A stretch of DNA of 64,000 bases, from the NCBI RefSeq assembly GCF_050529585.1, contig NZ_CP172882.1, positions 3,052,608-3,116,607 on the forward strand. Reading direction: 5' to 3'. This DNA comes from Enterococcus_D sp050529585. GTDB lineage: Bacteria; Bacillota; Bacilli; Lactobacillales; Enterococcaceae. The notes beneath the pieces are model-generated. The model had not been told where the DNA came from and did no database searches. It worked only from the letters and a program-made list of their open reading frames with translations. Within the stretch, counting starts at the first letter, position 1, and every line of letters begins with the position of its first letter. Below, one piece after another: positions 1 to 8,903 of the stretch. The position numbers were made by a program, and so were the translations under genes.

Positions 1-646
1 ATAGCACAGCCAGTTCTGTCAGTAACCGATCTTGATCAACGGTTTCTCCGAGATAGGCAGTCAATTTTTTCTCAAAACGAGCCTGATAATCCGCTTCATA
101 CACAGCAACAAACTGTGACAATTCTGACAGCTTAGCTTGCAATTGCTGCTGATTTTCTTGCAAGACCTGCAAAATGCCTGCACCTTCTACTTGACGACTG
201 TTTTCAATAGCAGCCAGCGCTTGGGTCAAAGCCGCCAAGACACCAGCTGCAAGCTGACCTTCCTCGGGTTCAACGTCTGACACAGATAAAAAGGCTTCAT
301 GGGTCAAAAATTGTTCTAATAACTTTTCTTTAGGTAAATCTGTGAGGGCAAAGCGCTGCTTTGCCTCTGTTTCGACTTCCTCCATGAAAGCCGATAATAG
401 GTCCCATTGGATATTGATTTGTTTTTGTTGGGCTGCTGTCTCTCGAATGGTAACATACAGTTCGATCCGCCCTCGTTGCAGTGTTTGCTTGATTTGTTGT
501 CTAATCGTCCCTTCAATTGTGTTCAACTGTTTGGGCATGCGCAATTGCAAATCAAAAAAACGCTGATTGACACTTTTGATTTCTACTTCGATTTGGCCAA
601 TTGCTGTTTCTGCACTGCCTTTGCCAAAACCCGTCATGCTTTTCAT
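1..646 (-). CDS. yicC: YicC/YloC-family endoribonuclease, N-terminal part; 3' end lies outside the window
   Basis: The frame stays open from an ATG at 646 to the window edge, so about 215 N-terminal residues are visible and the C-terminal catalytic part is missing. The protein starts MKSMTGFGKG, followed by SVNQRFFDLQLRMP and RGRIELYV, which are hallmark stretches of the YicC/YloC N-terminal domain. Members are endoribonucleases linked to RNA turnover. GAGGAAG ends seven bases before 646, which favours that ATG over a second in-frame ATG at 637. In Firmicutes this gene usually precedes gmk and rpoZ; that would have to lie to the left and cannot be checked here. Confidence 0.85.
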   Translation of the reverse strand, partial: MKSMTGFGKGSAETAIGQIEVEIKSVNQRFFDLQLRMPKQLNTIEGTIRQQIKQTLQRGRIELYVTIRETAAQQKQINIQWDLLSAFMEEVETEAKQRFALTDLPKEKLLEQFLTHEAFLSVSDVEPEEGQLAAGVLAALTQALAAIENSRQVEGAGILQVLQENQQQLQAKLSELSQFVAVYEADYQARFEKKLTAYLGETVDQDRLLTELAVL

Positions 647-694
647 GCTGTCACTTCCTCATCTTTTGATCATTCCTGTCACAGATGCCGACAG

Positions 695-910
695 TTACAT
701 TGAAGCCAATGCTTTCTTCAACCCCTCAAATTCTTCATTGGATAAGGTGATCCCTTTTCCCATCTTTTCGTGGTCGGGTGCCCAATCTCGCAAGTCAAAC
801 TTCGGCGGACGGCCGCTCCAACTGACCAAGTTCAATTCTTTGCGCCAGCCTTTCGGATTTTCCGAAAGAACAGCAATTTCTTCAACGATTTCGTATGAAA
901 ATTTATCCAT
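695..910 (-). CDS. YdbC-like PC4 family single-stranded DNA-binding protein
   Basis: A 71-residue protein beginning MDKFSYEIVEEIAVLSENP and carrying GWRKELNLVSW, RPPKFDLRDW and MGKGITL. This matches the bacterial PC4/p15-like family typified by lactococcal YdbC, small dimers that bind single-stranded nucleic acid. The frame extends 13 codons further upstream, but GGAAGGAG sits six bases before the ATG at 910, so that start is chosen. The gene begins inside the last eight bases of the upstream patatin gene, suggesting translational coupling. The cellular role is not known; the fold assignment rests on sequence pattern only. Confidence 0.8.
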   Translation of the reverse strand: MDKFSYEIVEEIAVLSENPKGWRKELNLVSWSGRPPKFDLRDWAPDHEKMGKGITLSNEEFEGLKKALASM

Positions 911-2561
911 GTGTATCTCCTTCCAAAAGATAATAACTATAAGCAGCAAGTGTCGCTAGCAGAGGATACCGCCGACGAATTTGTTGGATTGCTGGTGTAG
1001 ATAAGGTCTGTGTCCGATAAAAGAACAAAAAACGATTTTGCTCAGACAAAAGGTAGAAGCGGTCTCGATAAAAGGACAACCATTCGCTGATCGACCACGC
1101 TTCTGCATCATCGCTTGGTTCTTGGGCAATTTTTTGGGCGATGCCTTGGCACATCGTTTCTTGGTCATAAATGATTGTTGGCGGCAGGTGTAAAATCTTG
1201 GCGGTGCATTCCAACAGGATCCGGCCCCAATCAGCAATCGGGATATCCCCACGATAAAACTTACGCAATTTTTTTAAGAACTCTGTTTTTTTGATTTCCT
1301 CATACAAATAGCTGTGTTGTTGCTTAAGCCAGCGTAAACACTGTCGCCATTGATGCTGAAACTGGGCGTCTCGCGCAAATGTATACCAATAGCCTTGGTA
1401 TTTGCCAAAGGTTTTCAATGTTTCTAAATACCCTAGCGTCATATTGTCTAAAGAGCGTTGGGCATCAAAGACCATGAAACTGCCCATTGTCCAGGGGGAG
1501 CCGAGGGAAACTTGGGCGATATCTTCTGACACTTCAATTTTCTTATTGACCCCTGGTCCTTGAACATCTACTGTGATACATTCAGTTGCGCCTTGTGCAA
1601 GGGCTACATCGATCGGCAGATTATTGCGGTATCCACCATCGATATAGTAGGTGCCATTGATTTGCTGGGCTTGCATCGCCGGATAAAAAGAAGCCGATGC
1701 TAATAACCAGTGCAGATTTTCTGCCACATCTGCTGGATCAAAGACATACACCGTTTCTTTGAAATCAGGTAATCGGGTGGTACATATCAGCAATTTCTGC
1801 GTGGTTTGACCAAATTTTTCTTGATCAAACGTAGCATTCAATAAAGCAGCTAATGGTTCTGTACTCGCGCCGTTGGTCTTCAACGCTGTCATCACTAATG
1901 AATGGGTCTGGTCCATCATTTCTCGCAAGGTTTGCGCTTTGGTGTCAGCTAGCGGGTATTGCAAGACCTGATCACTGGATATATTGGCCCATAGATCCAC
2001 CGCAGCTTCCACGTCATTCATCAATATCAACGCCCCGTTCAAAGCGCCTACCGATGTTCCTGTGATCCATTTAAAGGAGATATTTCGTTCTTGCAGCGCT
2101 TGCCAAACACCTATTTGATATGCGCCGTGCGCGCCACCGCCGCCTAAAACCAATGCCGTATTATAAACTAACGTTTTTTGAAAGCCGGCTGCCACCTTCT
2201 GGTAGCCTTGTCTGGCAAAAAAATCAGCCAGCAACGGATTGTCAGGTAATTGCCATACCACGCGAGGGATAAAACGACTGCGGGCAAAACTTTCGATCAC
2301 CCCCGTATATTTTTGCCAAGAAAACTGTGTGTTTGCTTCATGCAATAAATCATAGATGACCATTTGGTTCTCTTCAAAACGGCAACTGAGATATAAACGT
2401 CCTTGCCGTGTATTGATTTGCCAGCCTTGTTCTTCTAAGTGTTGACTAAAATAAGTTCTGCCTGCCGAGTGGCTGTCAAAAAAAGAAAAGGTCAGCTGAC
2501 TTTCTTGAAATGCCTTGCGCTGCGGCACAAAATCGACGGTCGTTACTTTTTTGACTTTCAC
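903..2561 (-). CDS. Patatin-like phospholipase with an extra N-terminal domain
   Basis: About 552 residues. The patatin core starts near residue 140 with the oxyanion glycine loop GGGGAHGAY, followed by the nucleophile elbow GTSVG (Ser about 170) and the DGGYRNNLP segment near residue 305 that supplies the catalytic Asp. This predicts a Ser/Asp lipid acyl hydrolase of the RssA/YchK type, probably cytoplasmic since no signal peptide is visible. About 135 residues before the core and 200 after it are not explained by the patatin fold. An in-frame TTG at 2564 exists, but AGGAGG lies seven bases before the GTG at 2561, so GTG is preferred. It overlaps the PC4-like gene and follows the sortase gene at 72 bases. 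Confidence 0.85.
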   Translation of the reverse strand: MKVKKVTTVDFVPQRKAFQESQLTFSFFDSHSAGRTYFSQHLEEQGWQINTRQGRLYLSCRFEENQMVIYDLLHEANTQFSWQKYTGVIESFARSRFIPRVVWQLPDNPLLADFFARQGYQKVAAGFQKTLVYNTALVLGGGGAHGAYQIGVWQALQERNISFKWITGTSVGALNGALILMNDVEAAVDLWANISSDQVLQYPLADTKAQTLREMMDQTHSLVMTALKTNGASTEPLAALLNATFDQEKFGQTTQKLLICTTRLPDFKETVYVFDPADVAENLHWLLASASFYPAMQAQQINGTYYIDGGYRNNLPIDVALAQGATECITVDVQGPGVNKKIEVSEDIAQVSLGSPWTMGSFMVFDAQRSLDNMTLGYLETLKTFGKYQGYWYTFARDAQFQHQWRQCLRWLKQQHSYLYEEIKKTEFLKKLRKFYRGDIPIADWGRILLECTAKILHLPPTIIYDQETMCQGIAQKIAQEPSDDAEAWSISEWLSFYRDRFYLLSEQNRFLFFYRTQTLSTPAIQQIRRRYPLLATLAAYSYYLLEGDTHG

Positions 2562-2635
2562 CAAAAAACCTCCTTAAAGAACAAAAGAATAGTCGAATGA
2601 CACGGCTATTGACCTACCACTCGCTATCCTTCTTG

Positions 2636-3364
2636 TTAAAATGTCCGCTGTGCCATATGAAAAGCAGCCAACATATCTGCTGTCGCTTCATCGACAGGTG
2701 TCACACTTTGCAGATCCCCTTGCACAACCCGTCTGGTGATTCCCCCCATTTCACCACAAGTGATCAAGGTGATCATCTGGCGTCCTTCCACTTCGTCTAA
2801 GAGGTATACATCTGTTGGCTCGACCCGCACAGAAGAAGTCGCTGTGTACGTATAAATATGTTCCAAATCAGTGATATAAATTGTCGCCCCGACAGCTACG
2901 TCATCTAATGGCGTAAAGAGCAGCTCAGGGGATTGTGCCCGATGACTCGCCAGCGCATAATTGCCTTCACCCATTTTTTGCGTAGGACTCAAGGTTCCTG
3001 CACCGTATAACAAGGCTTCATTGGACAACCCTTTAAAAATCGGCAAATTGATCTCCACACTAGGGATGGCTACCCCCCCGATCACTGGCAAGACTTTATT
3101 GCTTAATTGTGCGCTAAAAACTGCTTCTGAGCTGGCTGGTTCCACTGCATCGAAATCAAAAGTCGTGTCTGCTTCCATGTTTTTTTCCACATCTGCTCTG
3201 GTGATTGCACTGACCGCATAGGCATCACCGGTTTGTTTGATGAAGAAATTTTTGATTTGATTATTGAATACGAGGACCAACCCGATCAATAGCAATAACA
3301 ACAAAAAAATATTACTGAGCCAACGTCTGACCCGCTTCTTTTTTTTCATTTTTTTCGTCTCCAT
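2636..3364 (-). CDS. srtA: Class A sortase
   Basis: A 242-residue membrane-anchored transpeptidase that joins LPxTG-type surface proteins to peptidoglycan. The N terminus is very basic and followed by one membrane segment (about residues 16-34). The catalytic triad is visible: His141 in LASHRAQ, Cys203 in TLITC and Arg211/212 shortly after. Length and the single N-terminal anchor fit class A. AAGGAG lies six bases before the ATG. No LPxTG substrate gene is adjacent, as expected for a housekeeping sortase. It may share a transcript with the downstream patatin gene, because only a weak hairpin separates them. Confidence 0.9.
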   Translation of the reverse strand: METKKMKKKKRVRRWLSNIFLLLLLLIGLVLVFNNQIKNFFIKQTGDAYAVSAITRADVEKNMEADTTFDFDAVEPASSEAVFSAQLSNKVLPVIGGVAIPSVEINLPIFKGLSNEALLYGAGTLSPTQKMGEGNYALASHRAQSPELLFTPLDDVAVGATIYITDLEHIYTYTATSSVRVEPTDVYLLDEVEGRQMITLITCGEMGGITRRVVQGDLQSVTPVDEATADMLAAFHMAQRTF

Positions 3365-3579
3365 TTTTTTCTCCTTTTATCATACCAAAAACCTATTGAT
3401 AGCGCCAATTTTGACTGGGTATTTTACTAAAAGAAAAGAATTGACGTGATAAATAAATATGTTGAAATTAAAAATTGTCTTTTCTGTTATTTTGTAATAT
3501 AACTTTAAACGAAAAGATACGAGCATTTTTCAGCGCTTTGTTGTAGAATAAATATATTACATAGGAGGGATCAGCCGGC

Positions 3580-4368
3580 ATGTCCAATACGATTTACATA
3601 CATATAGATACAACTAGCAACGCCGTCTTGACCCGTGGGCTTGCCCCCCAAGATTTCAACAAAAGCATTGTTCATCAGCCCAAAAATTTGCTTTTGCTTG
3701 ATCCTTCCAGCGAATTTGGTGAATTCGATAGTCATACCGGACTCAAAGTGATTCGCGGCATAGAAAATGTGCAACTCTTCTTTCAACAGTTGAATAAAGG
3801 GCGGGTCACTGAAGAAATGAAATGGATCGACTTCAACGATTTCGATATGCTAAAGGAACTGACACCGCTGGAAATTTCAGAGCTGTTATATTTTGGCCAT
3901 ATGAAAACACATTTGCACTCACCATTTTTTTATAAATTGCAAAATAACTTTGTCTTTTTTGATTTGAAAGACAACCGCTCCCGTGTTTACTATCGCTATT
4001 TAGATGAGTATTACCGTATTTTAGCTGATCGTATCACCCGAATCGTCCTAGAAAAGAGCAACGATCGCATCTCTTTTTTTAAAAAAGCTGTGTCTGTCGA
4101 AAAATTAGACTTTAATCTTCTCAAAGAACTACGCAGCGTGATGCAAGAAGGCGTCTTATTCTGCTTAAGTCAAGAACAACTGATCGACAAAACCTATACT
4201 ATCCCGATTTATTTGATGGAAGACTCTGGTTTGAAAAGCAGTCAAATCAACAAAAGTTCCCTCGATCAAATTGCCGTGTTGCGCTACTATGCTACTCAGA
4301 AACAATGGACATTGGATATCGATCAAGAAGATCTGGCTTTTGGTTTTATGGATAAAAAAATGTCATGA
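3580..4368 (+). CDS. Uncharacterised 262-aa cytoplasmic protein
   Basis: I do not recognise this protein. It is rich in aromatic and charged residues, has no signal peptide or membrane segment, and no catalytic motif I can name. The first 60 residues (MSNTIYIHIDTTSNAV, then a LLLLDPSSEF strand) look like a beta-rich module and the middle and C-terminal parts look largely helical. AGGAGG precedes the ATG by 11 bases. It is transcribed away from the sortase gene and faces thiT, with which it shares a bidirectional terminator. It stands alone as a single transcription unit, so neighbours give no clue. Confidence 0.75.
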   Translation: MSNTIYIHIDTTSNAVLTRGLAPQDFNKSIVHQPKNLLLLDPSSEFGEFDSHTGLKVIRGIENVQLFFQQLNKGRVTEEMKWIDFNDFDMLKELTPLEISELLYFGHMKTHLHSPFFYKLQNNFVFFDLKDNRSRVYYRYLDEYYRILADRITRIVLEKSNDRISFFKKAVSVEKLDFNLLKELRSVMQEGVLFCLSQEQLIDKTYTIPIYLMEDSGLKSSQINKSSLDQIAVLRYYATQKQWTLDIDQEDLAFGFMDKKMS

Positions 4369-4397
4369 CCCACTTTTTCGTGGCCATGACATTTTTT
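4355..4397. terminator. Bidirectional terminator between the 262-aa gene and thiT
   Basis: AAAATGTCATG pairs with CATGACATTTT around a loop, flanked by A-rich sequence on the left and T-rich sequence on the right. The left arm overlaps the stop codon of the 262-aa gene. It serves both converging genes. Confidence 0.8.
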
Positions 4398-4400
4398 ATT

Positions 4401-4973
4401 TTATGCTTTGGGCATAAATAATTTTGGCGCGGTTTTTGCTAGAATAACCAAAACGACACTGACGTAAACCGTATTGATCACTACCGATCCACCATTAAAA
4501 ATAAATGAATATAAATAAGGGCTTTGACCTTCTGGTGCATACATCCCCCAGACGAAGACACCCGCCCAAAAATGCCAGAACCAGCGGCAAAGTACTGCGA
4601 CAAAGCCGCCAATGCCGATATACCAATAAGCCTTACTGCTTTTGATCCGCAGTGCTTGTTGGATCCGATTGGCAAATAAACCACCGAAGCCGCCAAAAGC
4701 AAAGGCAAAGGGGTATTCAAAAATAATTTGCGGCACACTGATAAAATTCTTCATGGCACTGCCCACCAATATATTCAGCAAGCCCCACATAAAGCCCGCT
4801 GTCACCCCAGGCACAAAGCCTCGGCGATAAGAATACAGCACTAGAGGTACCAAACCCAGGGAAAGATCCAAACCGGCATTGACCGTTTGAACTGGAATAA
4901 AGGATAGCGCCACGCCAAGCGCTGCGATCATCGTCCCTTCCGTCCACACCCGCAAATCCATTTTTTTCGTCAA
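4401..4973 (-). CDS. thiT: ThiT, thiamine-binding S component of an ECF transporter
   Basis: About 190 residues with six predicted membrane segments. Motifs typical of ThiT (YuaJ) are visible: PVQTVNAGLDLSLGLVPLVL, an aromatic WYIGIGG segment, and FWHFWAGVFVWGMYAP in the thiamine-binding region. It captures thiamine and works with the shared EcfAAT energising module, which is not encoded here. An ATG at 4961 lies 18 bases from the GGAGG ribosome site, while a TTG at 4973 lies seven bases from it, so TTG is the likely start. The gene sits directly behind a TPP riboswitch, which supports the substrate assignment. Confidence 0.9.
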   Translation of the reverse strand: MTKKMDLRVWTEGTMIAALGVALSFIPVQTVNAGLDLSLGLVPLVLYSYRRGFVPGVTAGFMWGLLNILVGSAMKNFISVPQIIFEYPFAFAFGGFGGLFANRIQQALRIKSSKAYWYIGIGGFVAVLCRWFWHFWAGVFVWGMYAPEGQSPYLYSFIFNGGSVVINTVYVSVVLVILAKTAPKLFMPKA

Positions 4974-5027
4974 AAAAACTCCTCCTTTTCGAATCATCAC
5001 AATTCACAAAGGAGAAGTGTCAGACAC

Positions 5028-5127
5028 TTCAACTCGTCACAATTCCTACGTTCGCATGACCGAAACAGGTACGAAGGGTTTAGAGTACGCTCATTCTCAG
5101 CCTTTTCAGGCTCCCCTTTGTGATTAG
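5028..5127 (-). promoter_or_regulatory. TPP riboswitch upstream of thiT
   Basis: Read on the minus strand the leader holds the conserved THI-element blocks: GGGGAGCC, then GGCTGAGA, then ACCCTTCGTACCTG, closed by a P1 helix of TCACAA with TTGTGA. Downstream, CTCCTTTGTG (about 5003-5012) can pair either with the 5' CACAAAGGGGAG strand or, through CTCCTTT, with the AAAAGGAGG ribosome site of thiT. No T-run follows, so control is probably at translation. TPP binding should lower thiamine uptake. Confidence 0.92.
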
Positions 5128-5238
5128 ATTCTATTTGATTTTTGACCTGCATCAACGCCAAGTCATTTCATAGCATATCATATTTTCACAAAAAAGAAAG
5201 CGTGTTGCACTGTATTTTTTTCAAAAGGCACAAAAAAA

Positions 5239-5265
5239 CCTCTAGCTGCTGATTTCAACTAGAGG
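5239..5265 (-). terminator. Terminator after prs
   Basis: CCTCTAG and CTAGAGG form a hairpin that on the minus strand is followed by seven T. A further GATCAAAA...TTTTGATC inverted repeat overlaps the prs stop region at 5275-5300. Confidence 0.75.
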
Positions 5266-5295
5266 AATACTTGTGATCAAAAAAATCGGTTTTGA

Positions 5296-6270
5296 TCAAA
5301 TAGATAATTTTGATTCAAATAATGGACTGACTGGTTTGTTCTCATGGATTCGTTTGATTGCTTCACCCATCAAGGCACCCACACTGATTTCATCGATTTT
5401 GTCTGATTTACGATCTTCTGGCAAATAGATCGAATCAGTGACAACCAAATGTTCGATTGCGGAGTCTTCGATACGTTCCAAGGCGGGTCCTGATAATACT
5501 GGATGCGTACAAGATGCATAGACACTCTTAGCACCAGCTTGTTTCAAGGCATTGGCTGCTAGTGTAATCGTACCTGCTGTATCGATCATATCATCGATCA
5601 AGACACATGTTTTCCCTTCAACATGACCAATGATATTCATGACTTCAGCAACATTGGCTTTTGGTCGACGTTTATCAATGATCGCAATTGGCGATTTCAG
5701 GAATTCTGCCAATTTACGCGCGCGGGTCACACCACCATGGTCTGGTGAGACAACAACCACATCATCTCCTTGAATATTGCGTTCTAAAAAGTAATTGGCA
5801 ATCAAAGGCGCACCCATCAAATGATCGACTGGTATATCGAAAAACCCTTGGATCTGAGATGCATGCAAGTCAAGTGTCACCATACGGTTGGCACCAGCTT
5901 TTTCAATCATATTCGCTACAAGTTTTGCTGTGATTGGTTCTCTTGAACGTGCTTTTCGGTCTTGTCTAGCATAGCCGTAATAAGGCATGACCACGTTGAT
6001 CGTCTTGGCACTAGCGCGTTTCAATGCGTCGATCATAATCAACAATTCCATTAAGTTATCATTTACAGGACTGCTAGTCGATTGGATCACATAGACATGT
6101 GAACCGCGAATACTTTCTTCAATATTCACTTGGATTTCGCCATCGCTGAATTGTTTTACGGAACACTTACCTAATTCGACACCTACTGCAGCTGCGATTT
6201 TTTCCGCCAAAGGACGATTTGAGTTCAGAGAAAAAATCTTCAATCTTGGATCAAAATAATGATTTGACAT
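5296..6270 (-). CDS. prs: Ribose-phosphate pyrophosphokinase (PRPP synthetase)
   Basis: A 324-residue class I PRPP synthetase that makes phosphoribosyl pyrophosphate from ribose 5-phosphate and ATP for purine, pyrimidine, histidine and NAD synthesis. Visible landmarks are FSDGEIQVNI, the YYGYARQDRK flexible loop, TLDLHASQIQGFF, VSPDHGGVTRAR and the PRPP-binding loop VLIDDMIDTAGT. The frame extends four codons upstream, but GTGGAGG directly precedes the ATG at 6270. It is separated from glmU by a terminator, so it may have its own promoter as well as read-through. Confidence 0.97.
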   Translation of the reverse strand: MSNHYFDPRLKIFSLNSNRPLAEKIAAAVGVELGKCSVKQFSDGEIQVNIEESIRGSHVYVIQSTSSPVNDNLMELLIMIDALKRASAKTINVVMPYYGYARQDRKARSREPITAKLVANMIEKAGANRMVTLDLHASQIQGFFDIPVDHLMGAPLIANYFLERNIQGDDVVVVSPDHGGVTRARKLAEFLKSPIAIIDKRRPKANVAEVMNIIGHVEGKTCVLIDDMIDTAGTITLAANALKQAGAKSVYASCTHPVLSGPALERIEDSAIEHLVVTDSIYLPEDRKSDKIDEISVGALMGEAIKRIHENKPVSPLFESKLSI

Positions 6271-6303
6271 GAGAACCTCCACTTTCTTTACGTGTAACTA
6301 ATA

Positions 6304-6357
6304 AAAAATGACAACTATTTTACTAGAATCTTCTTCCTAGTAAATAGTAGTCATTTT
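6304..6357 (-). terminator. Terminator between glmU and prs
   Basis: A long stem formed by GACAACTATTTTACTAG and its near-complement CCTAGTAAATAGTAGTC, followed on the minus strand by a T-rich tract. It would end glmU transcription before prs. Confidence 0.7.
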
Positions 6358-6381
6358 TCTTGAATAAATCAAGTCATTTCG

Positions 6382-7761
6382 CTATTTCTCATTTAGATAA
6401 GGCAGTTTTTTTGCATAATCTGCTTTATTTTCTTGGCGGGCACGAGCAATTGCCATGCTGTGCTTCGGAATATCTTGGGTGATCGTAGAGCCAGCCGCGA
6501 TCATCGTTTCCTCAGCAATCGTCAATGGTGCAACCAGATTTGAGCCAGAACCGATAAAACTATTGTCGCCGACAGTTGTCTTGAACTTATTTTTGCCATC
6601 ATAATTGACAAACACCACCCCACAACCGACATTGATATGTTTGCCTAGGGTCGCATCACCGACATAGGTCAAGTGACCAACTTTGGTTCCTTCACCGATC
6701 GTCGAGTTTTTGACTTCAACAAAATTGCCAATATGAGCGCCTTCCAAAATCTCTGCTTTCGGACGCAAATGGGCATTTGGACCTACATCGGCCCCTTTAT
6801 GAATGATGCTTTCTTCAATCACTGATGCTTTGATCGTTACACCGTCTTGGATTTGGCTGTCGCTGATTTGTGAAGAAGCCGTGATCACGCAGTCTTCACC
6901 GATCGTGGTTTGCCCTTTGATGACTACACCTGCTTCAATCAATGTGTCTGATCCAATAAGCACACCTTCATCGATATAGGTCGTCACTGGATCGATCAAC
7001 GTTACGCCATTGCGCATATGGGCTTGATTGATCCGCGCCCGCATCAAGCGATTGGCTTCGGCCAATGCCAAGCGATCATTGACACCGAGTGACTCATTGA
7101 AATCTTCTGTTTGATAGGCAGCAATGATCTTGCCGTCTTCCTTTAAAATCTCGATGATATCAGTCAGATAATATTCCCCTTGGGCATTGTCTGTATCCAA
7201 TTTTGCCAACGCATCAAAAAGCAGCTCGTTATCAAAACAATACGTACCCGTGTTGATTTCTTTGACCAATGCTTCTTCTGTGGAGGCATCTTTTTGTTCT
7301 ACGATTTTCTCAACGATTCCGACATGGTCCCGCAGAATACGGCCATAGCCGGTTGGGTCTTGTGCCTGAGCAGTTAAAATCGTCGCTGAAGCATTCTTTC
7401 CTTGATGGTAATCAAATAAATTATTCAATGTTTCCGTCGTTAAAAGTGGCGTATCCCCACTGATCACAAGGGTGGTGCCTTTTTTCCCTTTCAAAAAAGC
7501 TTCAGCTTGAACCACGGCATGGCCTGTACCCAATTGTTCTGCTTGCAAGGCATATTCGGTTCGATCGCCTAATTGTTTTTTGACCATTTCTGCACCATGA
7601 CCAACGATCGTCACGATTTGGGCAGGTTCTGTTTCAGTGACACGATTCATGATATGTTCGACCATTGGTTTCCCGCAGACTGGATGCAAGACTTTGTATA
7701 ACTTTGATTTCATTCGCGTGCCTTTGCCAGCTGCTAATATAATTGCATAACGTGCTTCCAC
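6382..7761 (-). CDS. glmU: Bifunctional GlmU: GlcN-1-P acetyltransferase / GlcNAc-1-P uridyltransferase
   Basis: A 459-residue enzyme producing UDP-GlcNAc for peptidoglycan and wall polymers. The N-terminal pyrophosphorylase domain starts with ILAAGKGTRMKS; the second half is a left-handed beta-helix of hexapeptide repeats ending in the acetyltransferase active region with HLRPKAEI and VFVNYDGKNK. Upstream extension of the frame is possible, but AGGAG sits eight bases before the GTG at 7761 and the resulting length is the family norm. It follows purR, the usual Firmicute arrangement purR-glmU-prs, although a terminator-like hairpin lies between purR and glmU. Confidence 0.97.
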   Translation of the reverse strand: MEARYAIILAAGKGTRMKSKLYKVLHPVCGKPMVEHIMNRVTETEPAQIVTIVGHGAEMVKKQLGDRTEYALQAEQLGTGHAVVQAEAFLKGKKGTTLVISGDTPLLTTETLNNLFDYHQGKNASATILTAQAQDPTGYGRILRDHVGIVEKIVEQKDASTEEALVKEINTGTYCFDNELLFDALAKLDTDNAQGEYYLTDIIEILKEDGKIIAAYQTEDFNESLGVNDRLALAEANRLMRARINQAHMRNGVTLIDPVTTYIDEGVLIGSDTLIEAGVVIKGQTTIGEDCVITASSQISDSQIQDGVTIKASVIEESIIHKGADVGPNAHLRPKAEILEGAHIGNFVEVKNSTIGEGTKVGHLTYVGDATLGKHINVGCGVVFVNYDGKNKFKTTVGDNSFIGSGSNLVAPLTIAEETMIAAGSTITQDIPKHSMAIARARQENKADYAKKLPYLNEK

Positions 7762-7876
7762 GTATTCCACTCCTATCGATTGGGACAAGAACTGTCCTTT
7801 GATTGATCCTACAATCAGTTTAGCCCAAGTGGTTGTAAATTTCAACGCTTAGCGTCATTTGCACCTAGACCAATTT

Positions 7877-7921
7877 AAAAAACACCTTGCCGCAAACGAA
7901 GAATCCGCGCGCAAGATGTTT
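7877..7921 (-). terminator. Terminator-like hairpin after purR
   Basis: AAACATCTTG and CAAGGTGTTT pair (one G-U) on the minus strand, and GCG-rich inner bases extend the stem; six T follow. Located between purR and glmU, it could act as a partial terminator. Confidence 0.6.
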
Positions 7922-7924
7922 CAT

Positions 7925-8752
7925 TTAGTCTGCTTTTTTTGTGAAATAATTTCCTGGTACGACCGAAATGGTTTTGGTTTGGGTATCGACATCTTCGACA
8001 TATAACAATGAACTATAATCCGTGATCGCCCGATTGCCTTTGAACTTGGTTTCAGCAAATACGGTGATTCCTACAAGCTCGGCTTCGAATTCTTCAATCA
8101 AACTCTTCATCCCGTTGACCGTGCCGCCACCTTTCATAAAGTCGTCGACCACCAATACACGAGAACCCCGTTTGAGACTGCGTTTGGACAATTCCATTTT
8201 CTCGATGCGCTCTGAAGAACCTGACACATAATTGACACTCACTGTAGAGCCTTCTGTGATTTTAGAATCTCGGCGAACGATGACAAAAGGAACGTTGAGA
8301 TAATAAGACACAGCTTGTGCGATCGGTACCCCTTTGGTGGCAACCGTCATGACTGCATCGATTTTTTCACCAAGATATTTTGAAGCGATGATCCGACCAA
8401 CTTGCCGCAACAATTCTGGTTCACCCAACAAATCTGAAAGGTACACATAGCCGCCAGGCAGCAAGCGGTCTTGTTCAGACAAACGCTCCGCTAACCCTTC
8501 TACATAGGCATAGGCTTCTTCTTCTGAAATTTCAGGCACAAAAAAAACGCCGCCTGCTGCGCCAGGTACAGTATCTAACAAGCCTGTGCCACGCTCTTTG
8601 AAAGTCTTTTTGATAATCGAAAGATCTTCACTGATCGATGATTTTGCTGAAGCATAACGCTTAGAGAAAAAAGACAATGAAATCAATTCATGGGGATGAT
8701 TCAATAAATAGTGGGTCATGTCGATCAGACGTTCACTGCGACGTATTTTCAC
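7925..8752 (-). CDS. purR: PurR, PRPP-responsive purine operon repressor
   Basis: A 275-residue regulator with an N-terminal winged-helix region (MKIRRSERLIDMTHYLLNHPHELISL) and a C-terminal phosphoribosyltransferase-like domain holding the PRPP loop VLVVDDFMKGGGT. In Bacillus and lactococci this protein controls purine genes in response to PRPP, which fits its position near prs. A TTG at 8761 is also in frame, but the GTG at 8752 is nine bases from AAAGGAG and gives the conserved N terminus. Which genes it represses in this organism cannot be read from the window. Confidence 0.95.
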   Translation of the reverse strand: MKIRRSERLIDMTHYLLNHPHELISLSFFSKRYASAKSSISEDLSIIKKTFKERGTGLLDTVPGAAGGVFFVPEISEEEAYAYVEGLAERLSEQDRLLPGGYVYLSDLLGEPELLRQVGRIIASKYLGEKIDAVMTVATKGVPIAQAVSYYLNVPFVIVRRDSKITEGSTVSVNYVSGSSERIEKMELSKRSLKRGSRVLVVDDFMKGGGTVNGMKSLIEEFEAELVGITVFAETKFKGNRAITDYSSLLYVEDVDTQTKTISVVPGNYFTKKAD

Positions 8753-8859
8753 ACCGGACAACTCCTTTAGTTTATTCGTCTTATTATAAGGCTTTTACAC
8801 GAAAAATGCGAGCAATATCTGAAAATAAGTTCGAAACGTTCGTCTTTGATTAGAAAACA

Positions 8860-8890
8860 AAAAAAAGAAACGTTGATTCTTCGTTTCTTT
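8860..8890 (-). terminator. Terminator after adcB
   Basis: AAAGAAACG and CGTTTCTTT form a stem followed by eight T on the minus strand, ending the zinc transport operon. Confidence 0.75.
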
Positions 8891-8903
8891 TTCATAAAGC
8901 GTT

